DNA of 64,000 nt from Kiritimatiellales bacterium (lineage in GTDB: Bacteria; Verrucomicrobiota; Kiritimatiellia; Kiritimatiellales; Pontiellaceae). Below are positions 8,989 through 17,307 of the stretch, piece by piece. The position numbers and the translations under genes were made by a program. The stretch's first letter is position 1. The number at the start of each line of letters is the position of its first letter. A model generated the notes under the pieces. The model ran no database searches, was not told where the DNA came from, and saw nothing but the letters and a program-made list of their open reading frames with translations. The stretch covers positions 1 through 64,000 of the forward strand of contig QKAU01000029.1 in assembly GCA_003246265.1 (NCBI GenBank), in the 5' to 3' direction.

Positions 8989-10197
8989 TCAGGCGTGGTG
9001 GCTCTTCCGGTATTTCGCCGGGGTGATGCCCATCCACTTGCGGAACTGCTTGATGAAGTAGCTCTGGTCGCCGAAGCCGGTTTCGTAGGCGATGTCGGTG
9101 CAGGAGAGATCGCTCTGTTCCAGCAGGCGGCGCGCCTCCTGGATGCGCAGGTAGTGGATGTTCTGCAGCGCGGTCTTGCCGGTCGCCTCCTTGAGCAGAT
9201 GCGCGATCCGGAAGGTGCTCAGGCCCGAGGCTTCCGCGATCTCCTCCAGGGTGATGGCGTCGGTGTAGTTCGCGGCGATGTAGTCGAGCGCCCGGCCTAC
9301 CGCCGGATTGACCGGATTCGCCCCCTGCAGGAAGATGCTGTTCATGAAGTCGTCGAGCGCCTCGCGCAGCACGGTGCACAGGTCGTCGAAATCCTGCGTC
9401 TCGACGATCTGCTCGATCCACTTCATGTGGCGTTCGAGCAGCGGTTCCATGAGCGGGCTGTCCTCCACGGCGGTGCGCACGAGGTAGCCCATCATCTCGA
9501 TGGCGCGGGCACGGACGACGACCGGCTTGGGCGAATAGAGGAACATCGCCGCCAGCATCTTGTTGAACATCTTGCGCGCCCCGGCCCGGTCGCCGACCCG
9601 GATCAGCGAGAGCAGGATGCGCTCGTCGTCGTAGGGGTAGGCCCGGTTCTGCTCCACCTTGCGCTGGTGGATCTCCTCGGCGATCTGCCGCTGCTGCTGC
9701 ATCTGGTCGCGGTTGCGCCGGAGCAGGAGCGGATTCCATCCGCTGTACTGGTAGAAGATCGCGTAGAGCGTGTCGGCCACCTCGCGCACGCCGCCCCGGG
9801 TCCAGGGCCGGAGCGGCTGGATGAATTCCACGGCATCCTTGCGCCGGGCCCCCTCCCCGACCAGGTAGTTGACCGCCGCGTTGACGGAGGCCGGATCGTC
9901 CTCGAGCAGGATGAAGCCCCCGCACAGCCCCCCTTTCAGCTCCTCCCGCTCCACCAGCGGGACGATCCAGCTCATGATCCCCGGCGCGGCGAAGTAGACC
10001 TGCGGCTCGCCCCACCGCACCGCCTCGCCCAGGTTGTGGCAGCGCAGCCGGCAGAGCGTGGGCAGCCGGTCGATGCGTCCAGCCGTTTCGGGCAGGCACA
10101 CGCGCCCCTCGCCATCGATGAGACTGAGGGACAGGCCAAAGCGCTTGCGGTAGTCCCGACCCACGGAATCGAACAGCCTTTTCGACAAGATCGCCAT
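8989..10197 (-). CDS. AraC-family regulator with PocR sensory domain
   Basis: The 402-residue product has an N-terminal PocR-type ligand domain (about 5-150; LFDSVGRDYRKRFGLSLSLID, then CRLRCHNLGEAVRWGEPQ, then GGLCGGFIL). A helical linker follows, and a C-terminal AraC DNA-binding domain with two helix-turn-helix motifs (ITLEEIAEASGLS and DIAYETGFGDQSYFIKQFRKWMGITPAKYR). PocR domains are thought to bind small organic or hydrocarbon-like ligands. The gene is divergent from folD across 164 bases. That gap holds one of four CAGCAAGA-type boxes, so this protein is a good candidate activator of the C1 cluster. The start at 10197 places the PocR domain at the N-terminus. The regulatory link is inference. 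Confidence 0.85.
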   Translation of the reverse strand: MAILSKRLFDSVGRDYRKRFGLSLSLIDGEGRVCLPETAGRIDRLPTLCRLRCHNLGEAVRWGEPQVYFAAPGIMSWIVPLVEREELKGGLCGGFILLEDDPASVNAAVNYLVGEGARRKDAVEFIQPLRPWTRGGVREVADTLYAIFYQYSGWNPLLLRRNRDQMQQQRQIAEEIHQRKVEQNRAYPYDDERILLSLIRVGDRAGARKMFNKMLAAMFLYSPKPVVVRARAIEMMGYLVRTAVEDSPLMEPLLERHMKWIEQIVETQDFDDLCTVLREALDDFMNSIFLQGANPVNPAVGRALDYIAANYTDAITLEEIAEASGLSTFRIAHLLKEATGKTALQNIHYLRIQEARRLLEQSDLSCTDIAYETGFGDQSYFIKQFRKWMGITPAKYRKSHHA

Positions 10198-10256
10198 ATG
10201 GAACCCCGGCCAGACCGGCCAAACATGTTTAATGTAGCCGCATTTAGTCATCATCA

Positions 10257-10298
10257 CAGCAAGAATGCAATACTGTAGAAGGATTCACTCCTATTCTT
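10257..10298 (+). promoter_or_regulatory. C1-cluster promoter box upstream of folD
   Basis: CAGCAAGAATGC begins at 10257, and CTATTCTT begins exactly 34 bases later at 10291, 63 bases before the folD ATG. The same arrangement is seen upstream of three other C1 genes. The expected -35 position is poor, as is usual for activator-dependent promoters. Confidence 0.5.
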
Positions 10299-10361
10299 CC
10301 GCCGCCCGCCTCCCTACCATGGCCCCCTCTAAACGAAAACCACCGGACACGGGAGACGCCC

Positions 10362-11264
10362 ATGGAACATCTGAACATCGACGGCCGCGCCATAGCCCAG
10401 GGCATGCTCGGGAAGACCGCGGCGCAGGTGGCCCTGCTCAAGCAGGAGCACTGGTACCCCAGGCTGGTTTCGATCAAGGTGGGAGAGAACCCGGCGATCG
10501 ACCGCTACATCCGCAACCAGAGGCGCAACGCGGAGCAGGTCGGCATCGAGTTCGAGGAGCGCCACTTCCCCGCCGAAATCTCCGCCGAGGAGGTATCGGC
10601 GACCATCGCCCACCTCAACGTCGACCCCGCGGTGACCGGCATCATCCTCCAGCGCCCCGTCCCCGAACATATCCCCATCAAGGCGATGCAGGAGACGATC
10701 CATCCGCTGAAGGACGTGGAGGGGATGCATCCGAAATCGATCGGCAACATCGTCTACCGCGAACTCGAGCTCGGCCCCTGCACGGCCATGGCCGCCGTCG
10801 AGCTGCTGAAGAGCACCGGCATGAAGCTCCAGGGGCTCGAAGCCACCGTGATCGGCCACTCCGAGATTGTCGGCAAGCCCATCGCCTTCCTGCTGATGGC
10901 CGAGGGGGCCACCGTCACCGTCTGCCACCACATGACCCGCGAGGTGGCCATCCACTCCCGCCGCGCGGATGCCGTCTTCGTCGCAGTAGGCAAGGCGGGG
11001 CTGCTGACCGGCGGAATGATCAAGCCGGGCGCGGTGGTGATCGATATCGGCATCAACGTCATCCAGGCCGATGACGGCAGCGAACGGCTGGTGGGCGACT
11101 GCGACTACGCCTCCTGCATCACGACCGCCGGATGGATCACGCCCGTGCCCGGGGGCGTGGGACCGGTCACGGTCGCGATCCTGATGCGCAACACCCTGGT
11201 CGCCGCCCAGCGGTTGCGAGAACACTATGTACGGCACTTCCAGACCGGCGAGGAATCGCTCTAG
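10362..11264 (+). CDS. folD: FolD-like methylene-THF dehydrogenase with altered catalytic lysine
   Basis: The 300-residue protein aligns along its length with FolD, which interconverts methylene-, methenyl- and formyl-tetrahydrofolate. Conserved signatures include PLKDVEGMHP, the cofactor loop VIGHSEIVGKP and ITPVPGGVGPVT. In E. coli the active-site segment is YVASK, with Lys54 required for cyclohydrolase activity. Here the ungapped equivalent is YIRNQ, so the lysine is Gln53 (codon CAG at 10518). The Gln of ILQRP and the Asp of KDVEG are kept. In human MTHFD1, replacing the equivalent Lys56 removes cyclohydrolase but not dehydrogenase activity. This enzyme may therefore be only a dehydrogenase. 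GGGAG precedes the ATG. Confidence 0.92.
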   Translation: MEHLNIDGRAIAQGMLGKTAAQVALLKQEHWYPRLVSIKVGENPAIDRYIRNQRRNAEQVGIEFEERHFPAEISAEEVSATIAHLNVDPAVTGIILQRPVPEHIPIKAMQETIHPLKDVEGMHPKSIGNIVYRELELGPCTAMAAVELLKSTGMKLQGLEATVIGHSEIVGKPIAFLLMAEGATVTVCHHMTREVAIHSRRADAVFVAVGKAGLLTGGMIKPGAVVIDIGINVIQADDGSERLVGDCDYASCITTAGWITPVPGGVGPVTVAILMRNTLVAAQRLREHYVRHFQTGEESL

Positions 11265-11269
11265 CTTGG

Positions 11270-11311
11270 CGGCAAGATCAGCACATCCATCGGTTAAAAT
11301 GGGCCTTAAAT
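11270..11311 (+). promoter_or_regulatory. C1-cluster promoter box upstream of the MetF fusion gene
   Basis: CGGCAAGATCAG at 11270 matches the shared box CAGCAAGATCGT in 9 of 12 positions. A -10-like TTAAAT lies at 11306, one base off the spacing seen at the other three sites. The gene start is 122 bases further. This is the weakest of the four copies. Confidence 0.35.
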
Positions 11312-11433
11312 TCGGCGAATCCGACACAAAACGGGAAAAACACAGCAATATCCGACCATTTTTATCGGCTATGCGACTATCGCATTTCCGCGCACCGTGG
11401 CAACCTGCACCACCATCGAGAAAGGCCATTTGC

Positions 11434-13860
11434 ATGAAACGTCTGAAGGAGAGCCTGGGGAACGAAGCCGTGTTCACCGTCATCGCCGAGCTGGTCTCGG
11501 GGCGCGGGTACAGCATGGCGCCCATCATCAAGTTCCTGGCGGCACACAAGGAATCGGCCGGCGCGGGCATCCCCGGCGCCTTCGATTTCGCCGGCATCGC
11601 CCTGCCCCAGAACCCGGGCGGCGTGTCGAACCTCGACCCCGGCGACGTCATGGCCCAGCTTGCCGGCACCGGCCTGCTGGACGGGCTCGACTTCATCCCC
11701 CACCTGAGCTGCAAGGACCACAACAAGTCGGCGCTCAACTCCATCCTCGTCGGCTACAAGCAGCGCGGCGTGCAGAGCGTGCTGGCCCTTACCGGCGACA
11801 AGCCGGCCTCGGCCAAGGGGGTCTTCGAGCTGGAATCGGTCGGCCTGCTGCAGCTCATCTCCAAGATGAACCGCAAGGAGCTGCTGGGCGCGAAGGCCGG
11901 TGAACTCGATGGCCTGTCGACCTTCTTCCCCGGCGCGGCGGTCTCGCCGTTCAAGTACACGGAACCCTCCCAGCTGCAGCAGTACTTCAAGATGGAGAAG
12001 AAGGTGGCCTGCGGCGCCCGCTTCCTGGTCACCCAGGTCGGCTGGGACTGGAAGAAGTCGCTGGAACTGAAGCTCTATATGGAGGAGGCGCGGCTCCGGG
12101 TGCCCGTGCTGGGCAACGTCTACTTCCTCACCACCACCAACGCTGCGCCCCGCCTCATGAACAGCGGGAAGCTGCCGGGCTGCCACGTCAGCGACGCCTT
12201 CCTCGCGAAACTCCAGTCGGAGTCGCTGGACGAGCATATCGAACGCGCCGCCCAGCAGGTGGCGATGTACCGCTCGCTCGGCTACGCCGGGGCCGACATC
12301 GGTGGCGTCCACGACTACCCCAGCTTCCTCCGGATCCTCCAGCGGGCCGACGAGATCGGCGAAGGCTGGACCGATCACCGCGACAACCTCTGCTGGGCGC
12401 CGGAACAAGCGTTCTACCTCTACGACCAGCAGGGTGGACGGCAGGAGCCGGAACCCGGCAAGCCCACCCTGCACGACCGCTGGTTCAACGCCGTGCACAA
12501 CGCCCTGCTGGAACCCGACCGCAGGGGATTCCACGCCTTCCGTAAGGTGATGGAAAGAAGCAAGCCCGGCGGCGCGGCGCAGAAAACCCTCTTCGCCGTG
12601 GAGCGGGTCGTCAAGCATGCGGCCTTCTCGTGCGAGGAGTGCGGCGACTGCTACCTCTTCGAGAACTTCGGCTACTGCACCATGGGCGGCTGCGCCAAGG
12701 GGCTGGCCAACGCGCCGTGCGGCGACGCCAAGCCCGACGGCACCTGCGGCAACGAGGACGGCGTACCCTGCCGGGGCGAACAGATCTACCGCGCGGCCAA
12801 GGCCCAGGCGGGCGGACTCGCGCGCCTGCGCCAGACCATCAACAAACCCCGCATCGCTTCGCTGGAGCACACCTCGTCGATCTTGAACTACCTATTCGGA
12901 AAGGACCATACCATGAAAAACGCCATCATCACCATCGGCGAGGACATCCACGCCTCCATCCCCAAGCACGGCGCCGTCATGCGCGACCTCCACGCCCTGG
13001 GCGCGGAGGCCTACGAAAAGGAGAGCCCCCAGCTCGACTACGTCCGCGCCCTCATCGAGAACCAGGCGGCGGAAGGCGCCGACTACATCGCCATCAACGT
13101 CGACGCCTTCGGCGAGTCCGATCCGGCCCTGGCGGCGCGGATCATGGTGGAATACGTCAAGCTGGTCCGCAGGTGGGGCGGGACCGTGCCGGCCTGCATC
13201 GACAGCTCGGACGACAGCGTGCTGATCGCCGGGCTGAAGGAGTGGTACAATACCAAGGATCCCGTCAAGGCCCCGCTGGTCAACTCGATCAAGACCTACA
13301 CCGCCGACCGCATGATGCCCCTGAAGAAGGAGTACGACTTTGCCTTCATCGGCCTGCTGATGAGCGAAGAGGCGGCCGCGCCCGGCGCCATGCAGTCGGT
13401 CGACGACCTGGTCCGGCTGGCCAAGGAGCTCTTCGGCAAGGCGATGCGGCACGGCTTCAAGCCGCAGGAGATCTTCTTCGACACCACCGTATTCCCCCTG
13501 GCCATCGACATGCCGATGCAGCCGGGCGTGCCGGGCTATACCTACCGCGCCTTCGAGACCATCAAGGCCATCAAGGGCGATCCGGCCATGGAGGGCGTCC
13601 ACTTCTCGATGGGCGTGAGCAACTGCTGCCGCGACCTGCCCGGCCGCAAGATCGGCATCTGCCGCGCCTACGTGCAGAAGGCGATGGAGTACGGCCTCGA
13701 CGCCGGCATCGTCAACGCCGCCCACAAGTACGGCACGAAGCCGGCCGATCCCGAGCTGGTCGAGCTGGTCTCCGCCTACGCCGCCATGGACGGCGACATG
13801 GAAAAGACCAACGATGCCATCGAGCTGATGGCCGATTTCTGCGACAACATCCGCGGCTAG
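11434..13860 (+). CDS. Fused methylene-THF reductase (MetF-MetV) and methyl-THF:corrinoid methyltransferase
   Basis: One open frame of 808 residues joins three parts. Residues 1 to about 385 are a methylenetetrahydrofolate reductase barrel (LSCKDHNKSALNS, LALTGDKPAS). Residues of about 395-450 form the cysteine-rich MTHFR_C/MetV domain (CEECGDCYLFENFGYC and more Cys). Residues 494-808 form a pterin-binding methyltransferase (ACIDSSDDSVL, PLVNSIK, GVSN), like the enzymes that move methyl groups between corrinoid proteins and tetrahydrofolate. Normally these are two or three separate genes. GGAAAGGA followed by an in-frame ATG lies at the third junction, so a free methyltransferase may also be made. 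The main start at 11434 follows GAAAGG. The likely role is oxidation or reduction of methyl-THF. Confidence 0.85.
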   Translation: MKRLKESLGNEAVFTVIAELVSGRGYSMAPIIKFLAAHKESAGAGIPGAFDFAGIALPQNPGGVSNLDPGDVMAQLAGTGLLDGLDFIPHLSCKDHNKSALNSILVGYKQRGVQSVLALTGDKPASAKGVFELESVGLLQLISKMNRKELLGAKAGELDGLSTFFPGAAVSPFKYTEPSQLQQYFKMEKKVACGARFLVTQVGWDWKKSLELKLYMEEARLRVPVLGNVYFLTTTNAAPRLMNSGKLPGCHVSDAFLAKLQSESLDEHIERAAQQVAMYRSLGYAGADIGGVHDYPSFLRILQRADEIGEGWTDHRDNLCWAPEQAFYLYDQQGGRQEPEPGKPTLHDRWFNAVHNALLEPDRRGFHAFRKVMERSKPGGAAQKTLFAVERVVKHAAFSCEECGDCYLFENFGYCTMGGCAKGLANAPCGDAKPDGTCGNEDGVPCRGEQIYRAAKAQAGGLARLRQTINKPRIASLEHTSSILNYLFGKDHTMKNAIITIGEDIHASIPKHGAVMRDLHALGAEAYEKESPQLDYVRALIENQAAEGADYIAINVDAFGESDPALAARIMVEYVKLVRRWGGTVPACIDSSDDSVLIAGLKEWYNTKDPVKAPLVNSIKTYTADRMMPLKKEYDFAFIGLLMSEEAAAPGAMQSVDDLVRLAKELFGKAMRHGFKPQEIFFDTTVFPLAIDMPMQPGVPGYTYRAFETIKAIKGDPAMEGVHFSMGVSNCCRDLPGRKIGICRAYVQKAMEYGLDAGIVNAAHKYGTKPADPELVELVSAYAAMDGDMEKTNDAIELMADFCDNIRG
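12898..12915 (+). promoter_or_regulatory. Internal ribosome binding site and ATG at the fusion joint
   Basis: GGAAAGGA (12898-12905) is followed 7 bases later by ATG (12913), in frame with the methyltransferase domain. It looks like the start signal of a formerly separate gene and may still work. This is sequence-based inference. Confidence 0.45.
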
Positions 13861-13888
13861 CCGGCCGCAGCCACAAGGGGATTGCCAC

Positions 13889-14737
13889 ATGGACGACACG
13901 AGATACGACGCCTACGTACCCGCCGAGATGGCCCGCCGCGCCGAGGCTTCCGCGATCCGCAAGGCCAACCGCGACATCGTCAGCGCCTTCTTCCTGGCGG
14001 TGCAGGCCGGCTCCTTCATCGCCCTGGCCGCCGCCTTCTTCACGCATGTGGTCCACGACTGCACGCTGGGCGTCGGCATCGCCAAGCTGATCGGAGGGGC
14101 CTGCTTCTCGCTCGGCCTGGTCCTGGTCATCATCGCCGGCGCCGACCTCTTCACCGGGGATACGCTGATGGTGATGGGCTGCTTCACCGGGCGGATCACG
14201 GTCGGCCGGATGCTGCGCGGCTGGGTCTTCGTCTTCCTCGGCAACCTCGCCGGCTCGCTGGCGGTGGTGGCGATGGTCTGGGCCAGCGGCCACTGGTCCG
14301 GCAACGGCGGGGCGGTGGGCATCGCCGCGGTGAAGATCGCCAACGCCAAGGTCAACCTGACCTTCCTCCAGGCCTTCGCCAGCGGGATGCTCTGCAACAT
14401 CCTCGTCTGCCTCGCCATCTGGCTCTGCTACAGCGCCCGCTCCGTCACCGACAAGATCATGGCGATCATCTTCCCCATCACCGCCTTCGTGGCCATGGGC
14501 TTCGAACACTCGATCGCCAACATGTACTTCATCCCCGCCGGCCTCGCGGCCCGCCGCAACCCGGATATCTTGAAGCTGCTCGGCGAAGCCGACCTCTCGC
14601 ACCTGACCATTCCCGGCTTCCTCCACAACCTGCTCCCCGTCACCATCGGGAACATGGTCGGCGGCGCCATTTTCGTTGGAACCATCTACTGGCTGCTCTA
14701 CCTTCGCGAACCCATCCAAACCGGAGACAACACATGA
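13889..14737 (+). CDS. focA: Formate/nitrite channel of the FocA family
   Basis: The 282-residue membrane protein has the six-helix FNT fold. It shows [12 protein letters not shown] after the second helix and the family signature [15 protein letters not shown] near residue 210. FNT channels carry formate, nitrite or related small anions across the inner membrane. The gene lies 28 bases after the MetF fusion and overlaps the formate-THF ligase gene by ATGA. Formate is therefore the most likely substrate, and export fits a pathway that ends at Fhs. AAGGGG precedes the ATG. Substrate choice is inferred from context. Confidence 0.92.
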   Translation: MDDTRYDAYVPAEMARRAEASAIRKANRDIVSAFFLAVQAGSFIALAAAFFTHVVHDCTLGVGIAKLIGGACFSLGLVLVIIAGADLFTGDTLMVMGCFTGRITVGRMLRGWVFVFLGNLAGSLAVVAMVWASGHWSGNGGAVGIAAVKIANAKVNLTFLQAFASGMLCNILVCLAIWLCYSARSVTDKIMAIIFPITAFVAMGFEHSIANMYFIPAGLAARRNPDILKLLGEADLSHLTIPGFLHNLLPVTIGNMVGGAIFVGTIYWLLYLREPIQTGDNT

Positions 14738-16497
14738 AGCTCGATCCCACCAAGATGGCGGACTGGCAGATCGCCGAGGCCGCCGAGGCAACCATCAAAC
14801 CCATCGCCGAGATCGGCCGGAAGCTCGGCCTCCAGGAGGGCGAACTGATCCCCATGGGGCGCAATGTCGCCAAGATCGACTACAACAAGACCTGGAACCG
14901 CGTGAAGGAACTGCCGGTCGGCAAATATGTCGACGTCACGGCCATTACCCCCACCCCGCTCGGGGAGGGCAAGACCACCACCACGATGGGCCTCGTCGAA
15001 GGCCTCGGAAGGATCGGCAAGAAACCGGTCGGGGCCATCCGCCAGCCGAGCGGCGGCCCCACCTTCAACATCAAGGGCTCCGCCGCCGGCGGCGGCCTGG
15101 CGCAGTGCATCCCGCTCGCCCCCTTTTCCCTCGGCCTGACCGGCGACATCGACGCCATCACCAACGCCCACAACCTCTGCATGGTCGCGCTGACCGCGCG
15201 CATGCAGCACGAGGACAATTACGACGACGAGAAGCTTGCCGCCCTGGGGCTGAAGCGGCTCGACATCGACCCCGCGCGCGTCCAGATGAAATGGGCCATC
15301 GACTTCTGCGCCCAGGCGCTGCGCAACATCACCATCGGCAAGGGGGGGAAGATGGACGGCTTCGAGATGGAGTCGGGCTTCCAGATCACCGTCTCCAGCG
15401 AAATCATGGCGATCCTCGCCATCTCCACCAGCCTGAAGGACCTGCGCGGGCGGATCGGAAAAATGGTTGTGGCCTACAGCCGCGCCGGCCAGGCGGTCAC
15501 CACCGCCGACCTCGAGGTGGACGGCGCCATGACCGCGCTGATGGTCGAAGCGCTCAACCCCACGCTGGTGCAGACCATCGAGGGGAATCCCGTCCTGGTG
15601 CATGCCGGCCCCTTCGCCAACATCGCGATCGGCCAGAACTCGATCATCGCCGACAAGCTCGGCATCCGCATGGGCGAATACCTCGTTACCGAAAGCGGAT
15701 TCGGCGCGGACATCGGCTATGAGAAGTTCTGGAACCTGAAGTGCCGCTACTCGGGGTTGAAGCCCGACGCCGTGGTCATCGTGGCCACCGTCCGCGCCCT
15801 CAAGATGCATGGCGGCGGCCCGACCGTGAAGCCCGGCAAGCCGCTCGACAAGGCCTACACCGCGGAAAACCTGGAGTTGCTGCGCGAGGGCTGTTCCAAC
15901 CTCGTCGCCCACATCAACACCGTCAAGCTCAGCGGCGCGAACCCGGTGGTCTGCATCAACGGCTTCTATACCGACACGCCGGCCGAGCATGCGCTCGTGC
16001 GCAAGATCGCCGAGGAGCACGGCGCGCGCTGCGCGGTCTCGGAGCACTGGCTCAAGGGCGGCGAGGGGGCGGTCGAGCTGGCCGAGGCCGTGGTGGCCGC
16101 CTGCGAGGAGGAGAACCATTTCCACCACCTCTACGACCTCGACATGCCCTTCAAGGAGCGCGTCCACGCCATCGCCACCAGGATCTACGGGGCCTCGGGC
16201 GTCGAGTGGTCCGAGGAGGCCGAACGCAAGATCAAGCTCTACGAGTCCGACCCCGAAACCCGCGCCATGGGCATGTGCATGGTGAAGACCCACCTCAGCC
16301 TGTCGCACAATCCCGACTTCAAGGGCGCGCCGAGGGATTGGATCCTGCCGATCCGCGACGTGCTGATCTACAAGGGGGCGGGCTTCATCGTCCCCGTGGC
16401 CGGCGACATCAAGCTGCTGCCCGGCACCGGATCCAATCCGGGGTTCCGCAACATCGACGTCGATGTGGAAACCGGGAAGGTGACAGGATTGTTCTAG
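14734..16497 (+). CDS. fhs: Formate-tetrahydrofolate ligase
   Basis: The 587-residue protein is a full-length formyltetrahydrofolate synthetase (EC 6.3.4.3). It has the nucleotide loop [13 protein letters not shown], followed by [14 protein letters not shown], and [12 protein letters not shown]. The enzyme joins formate and THF using ATP, or runs backwards to make ATP and formate from formyl-THF. The ATG overlaps the focA stop (ATGA), so translation is probably coupled. Placed between the formate channel and the corrinoid genes, it probably closes the methyl-to-formate route; the direction cannot be read from sequence. A GGGGG/CCCCC hairpin lies about 26 bases after the stop. Confidence 0.97.
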   Translation: MKLDPTKMADWQIAEAAEATIKPIAEIGRKLGLQEGELIPMGRNVAKIDYNKTWNRVKELPVGKYVDVTAITPTPLGEGKTTTTMGLVEGLGRIGKKPVGAIRQPSGGPTFNIKGSAAGGGLAQCIPLAPFSLGLTGDIDAITNAHNLCMVALTARMQHEDNYDDEKLAALGLKRLDIDPARVQMKWAIDFCAQALRNITIGKGGKMDGFEMESGFQITVSSEIMAILAISTSLKDLRGRIGKMVVAYSRAGQAVTTADLEVDGAMTALMVEALNPTLVQTIEGNPVLVHAGPFANIAIGQNSIIADKLGIRMGEYLVTESGFGADIGYEKFWNLKCRYSGLKPDAVVIVATVRALKMHGGGPTVKPGKPLDKAYTAENLELLREGCSNLVAHINTVKLSGANPVVCINGFYTDTPAEHALVRKIAEEHGARCAVSEHWLKGGEGAVELAEAVVAACEEENHFHHLYDLDMPFKERVHAIATRIYGASGVEWSEEAERKIKLYESDPETRAMGMCMVKTHLSLSHNPDFKGAPRDWILPIRDVLIYKGAGFIVPVAGDIKLLPGTGSNPGFRNIDVDVETGKVTGLF

Positions 16498-16522
16498 GAT
16501 ACGCGGATCAGGCGGGGAATAC

Positions 16523-16538
16523 GGGGGATATAACCCCC
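16523..16538 (+). terminator. Short GC hairpin after fhs
   Basis: GGGGG-atataa-CCCCC forms a 5-bp hairpin 26 bases after the fhs stop. It is followed by only a weak pyrimidine run. It may be a weak terminator or attenuator separating fhs from the next promoter. Confidence 0.3.
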
Positions 16539-16563
16539 TCTTCCGGCCCGGGACGCGGAAATG

Positions 16564-16605
16564 CAGCAAGATCGTCCGGTATTTTAGCGCATTTGTTCTA
16601 TACGG
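16564..16605 (+). promoter_or_regulatory. C1-cluster promoter box upstream of the corrinoid protein gene
   Basis: CAGCAAGATCGT at 16564 is followed 34 bases later by CTATACGG at 16598. Both elements and their spacing are identical at 25458/25492. GCGG also lies 9 bases upstream of the box at both sites. The start codon is 73 bases downstream. Confidence 0.6.
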
Positions 16606-16678
16606 CATTGAACGATATGGCTAAATAGGCATCATCCTGATTTGCAGGCAGACAACCAACCAACCGAGGGAAGTGGAT

Positions 16679-17305
16679 ATGGCAAGAAACGAAGCATTGT
16701 TCGAAGCAGTACTGAAGGGGAAGCGCAAGGACGTGGCCGCGCTGGTCCAGACCGCCATTGACGAAGGGACCAACCTGGAGAGCATCCTGATGGACTCGAT
16801 GGTGCCGGCCATGGCCGAGATCGGCGACCGCTTTTCGCGCAACGAAGCCTACGTGCCGGAAATGCTCATTGCCGCCCGCGCCATGCAGGCCGGGCTCGAC
16901 CTGCTCGATCCGCTGTTGCAGGCCGCCGGACACAAGGCGATCGGCAAGGTGGCCATCGGCACCGTCAAGGGCGACCTCCACGACATCGGCAAGAACCTGG
17001 TGGCCATGATGCTCAAGGGCGCTGGCTTCGAGGTGCTGGACCTCGGCGTCGACTGCGATGTGGAAAAGTACCGCGACGCCGTGGAAAAGGGCGCACAGGC
17101 GATCCTGCTCAGCGCGCTGCTCACCACCACCATGCCCTATATGAAGACGGTGGTCGAAGGCCTCAAGGGCAGCAGCGCAAAGATCCTGATCGGCGGCGCC
17201 CCGGTGACGCAGGCCTATGCCGACGAGATCGGCGCAGATGGATATTCCGACGACGCGAACACCGCGGTCAAGGCCACCAAGGTCGCGCTCGGCATCGCCG
17301 CCTGA
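16679..17305 (+). CDS. Corrinoid methyl-carrier protein (MtaC/MtbC type)
   Basis: The 208-residue protein has the N-terminal helical cap of B12-binding methyl carriers (about 1-85). The Rossmann-like B12 domain follows, with D99-L-H101-D-I-G104; His101 would be the lower axial ligand of cobalt. Further conserved parts are LGVDCD, SALLTTTMPYM and IGGAPVT. Such proteins take methyl groups from a substrate methyltransferase and deliver them to a second one. The ATG at 16679 is preferred over GTG at 16673 because GAGGG lies 8 bases before it. The reactivator gene begins 2 bases after the stop. The substrate methyltransferase that charges it is not certain. Confidence 0.95.
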   Translation: MARNEALFEAVLKGKRKDVAALVQTAIDEGTNLESILMDSMVPAMAEIGDRFSRNEAYVPEMLIAARAMQAGLDLLDPLLQAAGHKAIGKVAIGTVKGDLHDIGKNLVAMMLKGAGFEVLDLGVDCDVEKYRDAVEKGAQAILLSALLTTTMPYMKTVVEGLKGSSAKILIGGAPVTQAYADEIGADGYSDDANTAVKATKVALGIAA

Positions 17306-17307
17306 CC

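Noticed and set aside
10198-11433. A cobalamin riboswitch controlling the C1 cluster
   Set aside because: I could not find a B12-box-like core in the gaps before folD, the MetF fusion, the corrinoid protein or the URO-D genes; a covariance search would settle it.
14698-16608. A 636-codon minus-strand open frame over fhs
   Set aside because: The plus strand encodes unmistakable formate-THF ligase; the antisense frame is rich in His/Asp/Gly/Val repeats and is a shadow of codon bias.
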